Positions 5,569 to 8,870 of a stretch of 8,870 nt of DNA are shown here, piece after piece. The stretch lies in assembly GCA_026706425.1 (NCBI GenBank), contig JAPOYW010000575.1:1-8870 (forward strand), in the 5' to 3' direction. This stretch comes from Gammaproteobacteria bacterium (GTDB taxonomy: Bacteria; Pseudomonadota; Gammaproteobacteria; Pseudomonadales; Azotimanducaceae). Every line of letters begins with the position of its first letter. Within the stretch, counting starts at the first letter, position 1. The notes beneath the pieces were generated by a model that had not been told where the DNA came from, ran no database searches, and saw only the letters and a list, made by a program, of their open reading frames with translations. The translations under genes were made by a program, and so were the position numbers.

Positions 5569-6335
5569 CCGGACGCACCGCGCTGGTCACCGGCGGCAGC
5601 CTGGGGCTGGGCCGCGCAATGGCCGCGGCCTTCCACGCTGCCGGCGCCAACGTAGCACTGGTGGCACGCCGCGAAATCCTGCTGGCTGAAGCCAAGAAGG
5701 CCATCGAGGCACAAAGCGGCGGGAGGGTGGCGACCTTCTCCTGCGACGTCACCGACGCCGGGGCGATCGAGCGCACCGTCGAGGCCACTGTTGGCGATCT
5801 GGGCCCCATCGACATCCTGGTGAACAACGCCGGCCAATCCCAGACCGGCCGGTTCGAGGACATCACCGACGAAATCTGGCAAGCGGATCTCGATCTCAAG
5901 CTGTTCGCCGCGATTCGATTCAGCCGGCTGGTGTTCCCGGGGATGAAGGAGCGCCGCTGGGGTCGAATCATCAACATCCTGAATACGGCAGCGAAAGCGC
6001 CGCCCCCCGGATCCGCGCCGACCTCCGTTTCCCGCGCCGCCGGCCTGGCGCTGACCAAGGTGTTGGCCGGCGAAGGCGCGCCGCACAACGTGCTGGTGAA
6101 CGCGCTGATGATCGGCAGCATCAAGTCCGACCAGATCCGCCGCGCCTACGATCGTTCCGACAAGAGCGTGAGCTTCGAGGAGTTCATGGCCAATTCGGGC
6201 AGATCGCTGCCCATGGGCCGCATGGGCGAGGCGGAGGAGTGCGGCAACGTGGCCCTGTTCCTCGCGTCCGGTGGCGCGTCGTACCTCACCGGCTGCGCAA
6301 TCAACATGGACGGGGGACTGTCCCGGGTGGTGTAG
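5553..6335 (+). CDS. SDR-family oxidoreductase with atypical active site
   Basis: This is a 260-residue classical-size short-chain dehydrogenase/reductase with an intact Rossmann fold: TGGSLGLG (13-20) for the cofactor, CDV (64-66), NNAG (91-94) and the C-terminal YLTGCAINMDGG (244-255). VARRE (37-41) after strand 2 has arginines that suggest NADP(H). The catalytic tetrad is not canonical: aligning by spacing, Asn is Lys116, Ser is Asn144, Tyr is Thr157 and Lys is Arg161 (TSVSR in place of YxxxK). The protein is otherwise full-length and well formed, and I recall related SDRs with a PTSVSRAAG segment, so this looks like a divergent subgroup rather than decay. Substrate and even oxidoreductase activity are uncertain; automated 3-oxoacyl-ACP reductase labels should not be trusted. 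It is translationally linked to the NRDE gene and ends 9 bp before the convergent ptsP stop. Confidence 0.88.
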   Translation: MDLDLTGRTALVTGGSLGLGRAMAAAFHAAGANVALVARREILLAEAKKAIEAQSGGRVATFSCDVTDAGAIERTVEATVGDLGPIDILVNNAGQSQTGRFEDITDEIWQADLDLKLFAAIRFSRLVFPGMKERRWGRIINILNTAAKAPPPGSAPTSVSRAAGLALTKVLAGEGAPHNVLVNALMIGSIKSDQIRRAYDRSDKSVSFEEFMANSGRSLPMGRMGEAEECGNVALFLASGGASYLTGCAINMDGGLSRVV

Positions 6336-6344
6336 CCGGCTCAA

Positions 6345-8636
6345 TCAGAAACTGATCGGCACTTCGTGGTGAGGAACGGCACGGTCGAGTCCGGCGCCGA
6401 CTAGCTGGTCCCGCACGAAATCGAGGATCTCGCTGTTCGACCGCATCCTGAGCGCGCGGGCCAGGATTCGACGGCAGTCGATCAGCGACACCTGGCGGAT
6501 CACCCACTTGACCCGCGGCAGGTTCGCGGCGTTCATCGAAAGCACGTCGTAGCCCATCCCGACGCACAGGACGGCCCCCTCCGGCGTGCCCGCGAGTTCG
6601 CCGCAGATGCCGACGGGTTTGCCTTCCGCATGGCAGGCCTTGGCGATCTCCCGAAGTGCCTGGAGCATCGACGGGTGCACTTCCTCGAAGAGTTCCGCAA
6701 CCCGGGAATTGTTGCGATCGACCGCCAGCATGTACTGGGTCAGGTCGTTGGAGCCGACGGCCACGAAATCCACGGCCCGGGCGAACTCTCGGATCAGGTA
6801 GATGGCGCCCGGTACCTCGATCATCACGCCGATCAGGGGCTCCTTGACGTCGTGGCCTTCCTCCCGGACCTCCTCGTAGGCACGGTGGATCAACGCCTTG
6901 GCATCCTCCACCTGCTCCAATCGGCTAACCATCGGCAGCATGATGCGCAGGATGCACTCGAGACCCGCATTGGCCTTGATCATGGCGCGGACCTGGGCGA
7001 GGAAGATCTCCGGGTGATCGAGGGTGATGCGAATGCCCCGCCAGCCGAGAAACGGGTTCTCCTCCTCGATTGGGAAGTAGGACAGCGGCTTGTCGCCGCC
7101 GATGTCCAGGGTGCGCATGGTCACGGGGCGTGGATCGAACGCCTCCATGTGCTCCCGGTAGATGACCCGTTGTTCCTCCTCCGTGGGGAACCGATCGCCC
7201 ACCGCGAACGGCACCTCTGTGCGGAATAGACCGATCCCCTCCGCACCGCGGTCCAGCGAACGGGTGATTTCGCTCACCAGGCCGATGTTGACCCAGAGGT
7301 TGATGCGATGGCCGTCACGGGTGACGCTCGGCTGGTCGCGCAAGGTTTCGAGTTCCCGGGCGAACTCCTCCTCCTCTTCCTGGAAGCCTTCGTAGAGATC
7401 GCGAACCGGCGAACTGGGATTCACGAACACCTCGCCGTAGTGGCCATCGACGACGACGGTTCGGTTCTCGAGTTCGTAGATGGGCACGTTCACCGCGCCC
7501 ATCACGGTCGGGATTCCCAACGCGTCGGCGAGAATCGCGCCGTGGGAGTTGCGCGATCCCTTGAGCGAGACAATCCCGCGCAGCCGCTCGATGGGCAGGT
7601 CGGCCATCATGGGGGCTGTAAGCTCGTCCGCAACGAGAACCATGTCCTCGGGATACGATCCCCGGGTCTCGCGGATCTCCTGGAGGTTGGCGAGCACCCT
7701 CTGACCGAGTTCGCGCACGTCGGCCGAACGCTCCCGAAGGTATGAATCCTGCATCCGCTCGAACGTCGCGGCCTGTTCGAGGATCGCGTGCTTGAGCGCG
7801 CCCTGGGCCCACTGCCCCTCGCGAATGCCCTCACGGACATCCCCGGCCAAGGCGCCGTCGTCGAGCATGTGCAGGTAGGCGTCGAAGAGTTCGCGTTCCT
7901 CCGGCCCCAGGTTCTTGGCCATCTGCGCGTTGATGCGTTCGATATCGTCCCGGGCCTGCCCGATCGCCCGGTCGAAGAGCGCGAGTTCCGCGTCGACGTT
8001 TTCCGCTTCGCGATCCGTCACCAATTCCAGCCGTGCCGCTGGCAACACGACGTGGGCGGTACCGATGCCGATGCCCGCGACTCCGGGGATGCCGTGGAAC
8101 CGGGCCTCCCGCTGTTCCGCACCGTCGGTGCCCGGGAACAGGTCGTCGACATCCCCCGTGGCTTCGGCGTGTGCAACAAGACCTGCGACCTGGGCGGCCA
8201 ATGTCACGAGGAACGCGACCTCGTCCTCGCTGTAGCGGCGCGCCTCGCGGTCCTGGACCACGAGGACCCCGAGCACTTCGCGGACATGGATGATGGGCAC
8301 GCCGAGGAATGCCTGGAACGACTCCTCGCCAATGCCCAATACCTTGTGGTAGCGCTCGTGGTCCGGCGCGTTCTCCAAGTTGATGGGCTCAGCCCGTTCC
8401 GCGACGAGGCCCACGACCCCCTCGCCGGACGACAGCGAGACCCGCCCGACCATCTGCGGGTTGAATCCCTCGTTGGCGACATACACGAAGCGACCGCTTT
8501 GTCGGTTGCGAAGGTAGATCGAACAGACCTCGGCATCGAGGATCATCGACACCCGGGCCACGAGCAGGTCCAGCGCAGCCCGGAAACCGGACGCGGCACC
8601 GACGTCCTGAACGATCTGTCTCAGCGCGTCGAGCAC
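6345..8636 (-). CDS. ptsP: Nitrogen PTS enzyme I (PEP-protein phosphotransferase) with GAF domain
   Basis: PtsP (EI-Ntr) takes phosphate from phosphoenolpyruvate and passes it to NPr and then EIIA-Ntr, a regulatory cascade for nitrogen, potassium and virulence or storage control; no sugar transport is implied. The 763-residue length is close to E. coli PtsP (748). Domains in order: an N-terminal GAF sensor (about 17-155, with FLGVPII and GVLVVQ); a linker; the enzyme I N-terminal domain from GIPGVAGIGIG (182-192); the phosphorylated His365 in GSRNSHGAIL; and the PEP-binding barrel, with FRTE (471-474), TLDIGGDKPL (509-518), GVMIEVPGA (603-611), GSNDLTQY (628-635) and catalytic Cys678 in GICGELAG. 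The GTG at 8636 is chosen because MLDALRQIV is the family N terminus; it lies inside the 3' end of rppH (16-bp overlap), so translation is probably coupled. No strong Shine-Dalgarno is visible. Confidence 0.96.
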   Translation of the reverse strand: MLDALRQIVQDVGAASGFRAALDLLVARVSMILDAEVCSIYLRNRQSGRFVYVANEGFNPQMVGRVSLSSGEGVVGLVAERAEPINLENAPDHERYHKVLGIGEESFQAFLGVPIIHVREVLGVLVVQDREARRYSEDEVAFLVTLAAQVAGLVAHAEATGDVDDLFPGTDGAEQREARFHGIPGVAGIGIGTAHVVLPAARLELVTDREAENVDAELALFDRAIGQARDDIERINAQMAKNLGPEERELFDAYLHMLDDGALAGDVREGIREGQWAQGALKHAILEQAATFERMQDSYLRERSADVRELGQRVLANLQEIRETRGSYPEDMVLVADELTAPMMADLPIERLRGIVSLKGSRNSHGAILADALGIPTVMGAVNVPIYELENRTVVVDGHYGEVFVNPSSPVRDLYEGFQEEEEEFARELETLRDQPSVTRDGHRINLWVNIGLVSEITRSLDRGAEGIGLFRTEVPFAVGDRFPTEEEQRVIYREHMEAFDPRPVTMRTLDIGGDKPLSYFPIEEENPFLGWRGIRITLDHPEIFLAQVRAMIKANAGLECILRIMLPMVSRLEQVEDAKALIHRAYEEVREEGHDVKEPLIGVMIEVPGAIYLIREFARAVDFVAVGSNDLTQYMLAVDRNNSRVAELFEEVHPSMLQALREIAKACHAEGKPVGICGELAGTPEGAVLCVGMGYDVLSMNAANLPRVKWVIRQVSLIDCRRILARALRMRSNSEILDFVRDQLVGAGLDRAVPHHEVPISF

Positions 8637-8870
8637 GGTTCGCCATCGGAAGCATCGGAGACGGTCAGCGCCGGTGCAAGCTCGCGGAGCGCCCGTCGGT
8701 ACACGCCGCGCTTGAAGGCGATGACCTGGCCCACCGGATACCAGTAGCTGACCCAGCGCCACTCGTCGAACTCCGGCTTTGCACAGTTCATGGTGCAGAC
8801 CGCATTGTCGTCCGCGAGCAGGCGTAGCAGAAACCACTTCTGTTTCTGGCCCAGGAATCCAGGCGTCGAG
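8621..8870 (-). CDS. rppH: RNA pyrophosphohydrolase, C-terminal part (5' truncated by window)
   Basis: Reading the minus strand from 8869 gives 82 codons ending in TGA at 8621-8623. The peptide contains GQKQKWFLL, PEFDEWRWVSYWYPV and VIAFKRGVYRR, which match the C-terminal half of the Nudix enzyme RppH (NudH/YgdP). RppH removes pyrophosphate from the 5' end of mRNAs and so starts RNase E-dependent decay. The Nudix box itself is upstream, outside the window. The divergent tail after the VYRR motif (about 25 residues) is shorter than in E. coli. The gene overlaps ptsP by 16 bp, and rppH-ptsP is a known conserved pair in gammaproteobacteria, which supports the call. Confidence 0.93.
   Translation of the reverse strand, partial: STPGFLGQKQKWFLLRLLADDNAVCTMNCAKPEFDEWRWVSYWYPVGQVIAFKRGVYRRALRELAPALTVSDASDGEPCSTR

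Noticed and set aside
6344..6356. Small inverted repeat ATCAG-AAA-CTGAT at the ptsP stop, as a terminator
   Set aside because: A 5-bp AT-containing stem with a 3-nt loop inside the coding end of ptsP and without a T-run is too weak to claim.
7788..8747. Long plus-strand open frame (319 codons) opposite ptsP
   Set aside because: It is antisense to the well-conserved GAF and enzyme I regions of ptsP, resembles no family, and such long antisense frames are expected in high-GC coding DNA.
8637..8837. N-terminal extension of PtsP by 67 codons
   Set aside because: This stretch is rppH coding sequence read in another frame; the RppH C-terminal motifs are clear, and PtsP starts at the GTG at 8636.

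Overview
This is a gene-dense, high-GC, proteobacterial chromosomal window, most like a gammaproteobacterium. The main argument is synteny: on the minus strand rppH, ptsP, lgt and folA follow one another in the order rppH-ptsP-lgt-(thyA)-folA known from Escherichia coli and Pseudomonas (folA lies elsewhere in E. coli). I see no phage, insertion sequence, CRISPR array, rRNA or tRNA. Most of the window is housekeeping sequence.

Layout by position. (1) 1-1032, plus strand: a PLP-dependent DSD1/D-threonine-aldolase-like enzyme, cut off at its 5' end by the window edge. (2) 1025-2620, minus strand: fabV (NADH-dependent enoyl reductase of fatty acid synthesis) followed 51 bp later by a small VanZ-like membrane protein, whose stop overlaps the aldolase-like gene tail to tail by 8 bp. 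(3) 2621-2875: intergenic region between the divergent fabV and a small membrane protein gene. (4) 2876-3214, plus strand: an unrecognised 112-residue membrane protein with a strong Shine-Dalgarno sequence. (5) 3215-3370: convergent intergenic region with a perfect 11-bp hairpin and a second hairpin. (6) 3371-4692, minus strand: lgt then folA, 5 nt apart; thyA, often found between them, is absent. (7) 4705-6335, plus strand: an NRDE/TANGO2-family gene and an atypical SDR gene, overlapping by 16 bp. (8) 6345-8870, minus strand: rppH (3' part only) overlapping ptsP by 16 bp.

The genes fall into three recognisable jobs. rppH (mRNA 5'-end processing), ptsP (nitrogen PTS enzyme I), lgt (lipoprotein maturation) and folA (tetrahydrofolate) form the syntenic backbone. 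An oppositely oriented NRDE-SDR pair splits that backbone between ptsP and lgt. fabV and vanZ-like form a separate short unit. The ATG codons of lgt and the NRDE gene are only 12 nt apart on opposite strands, so their 5' regions must overlap or lack leaders.

The most interesting points are the SDR, in which all four positions of the classical Asn-Ser-Tyr-Lys tetrad appear substituted; the 12-nt divergent start arrangement; the altered metal-site motif of the aldolase-like protein; the missing thyA; and the small membrane protein with a cluster of Asp/His residues. I found no clear evidence for a wholly new multi-gene system.
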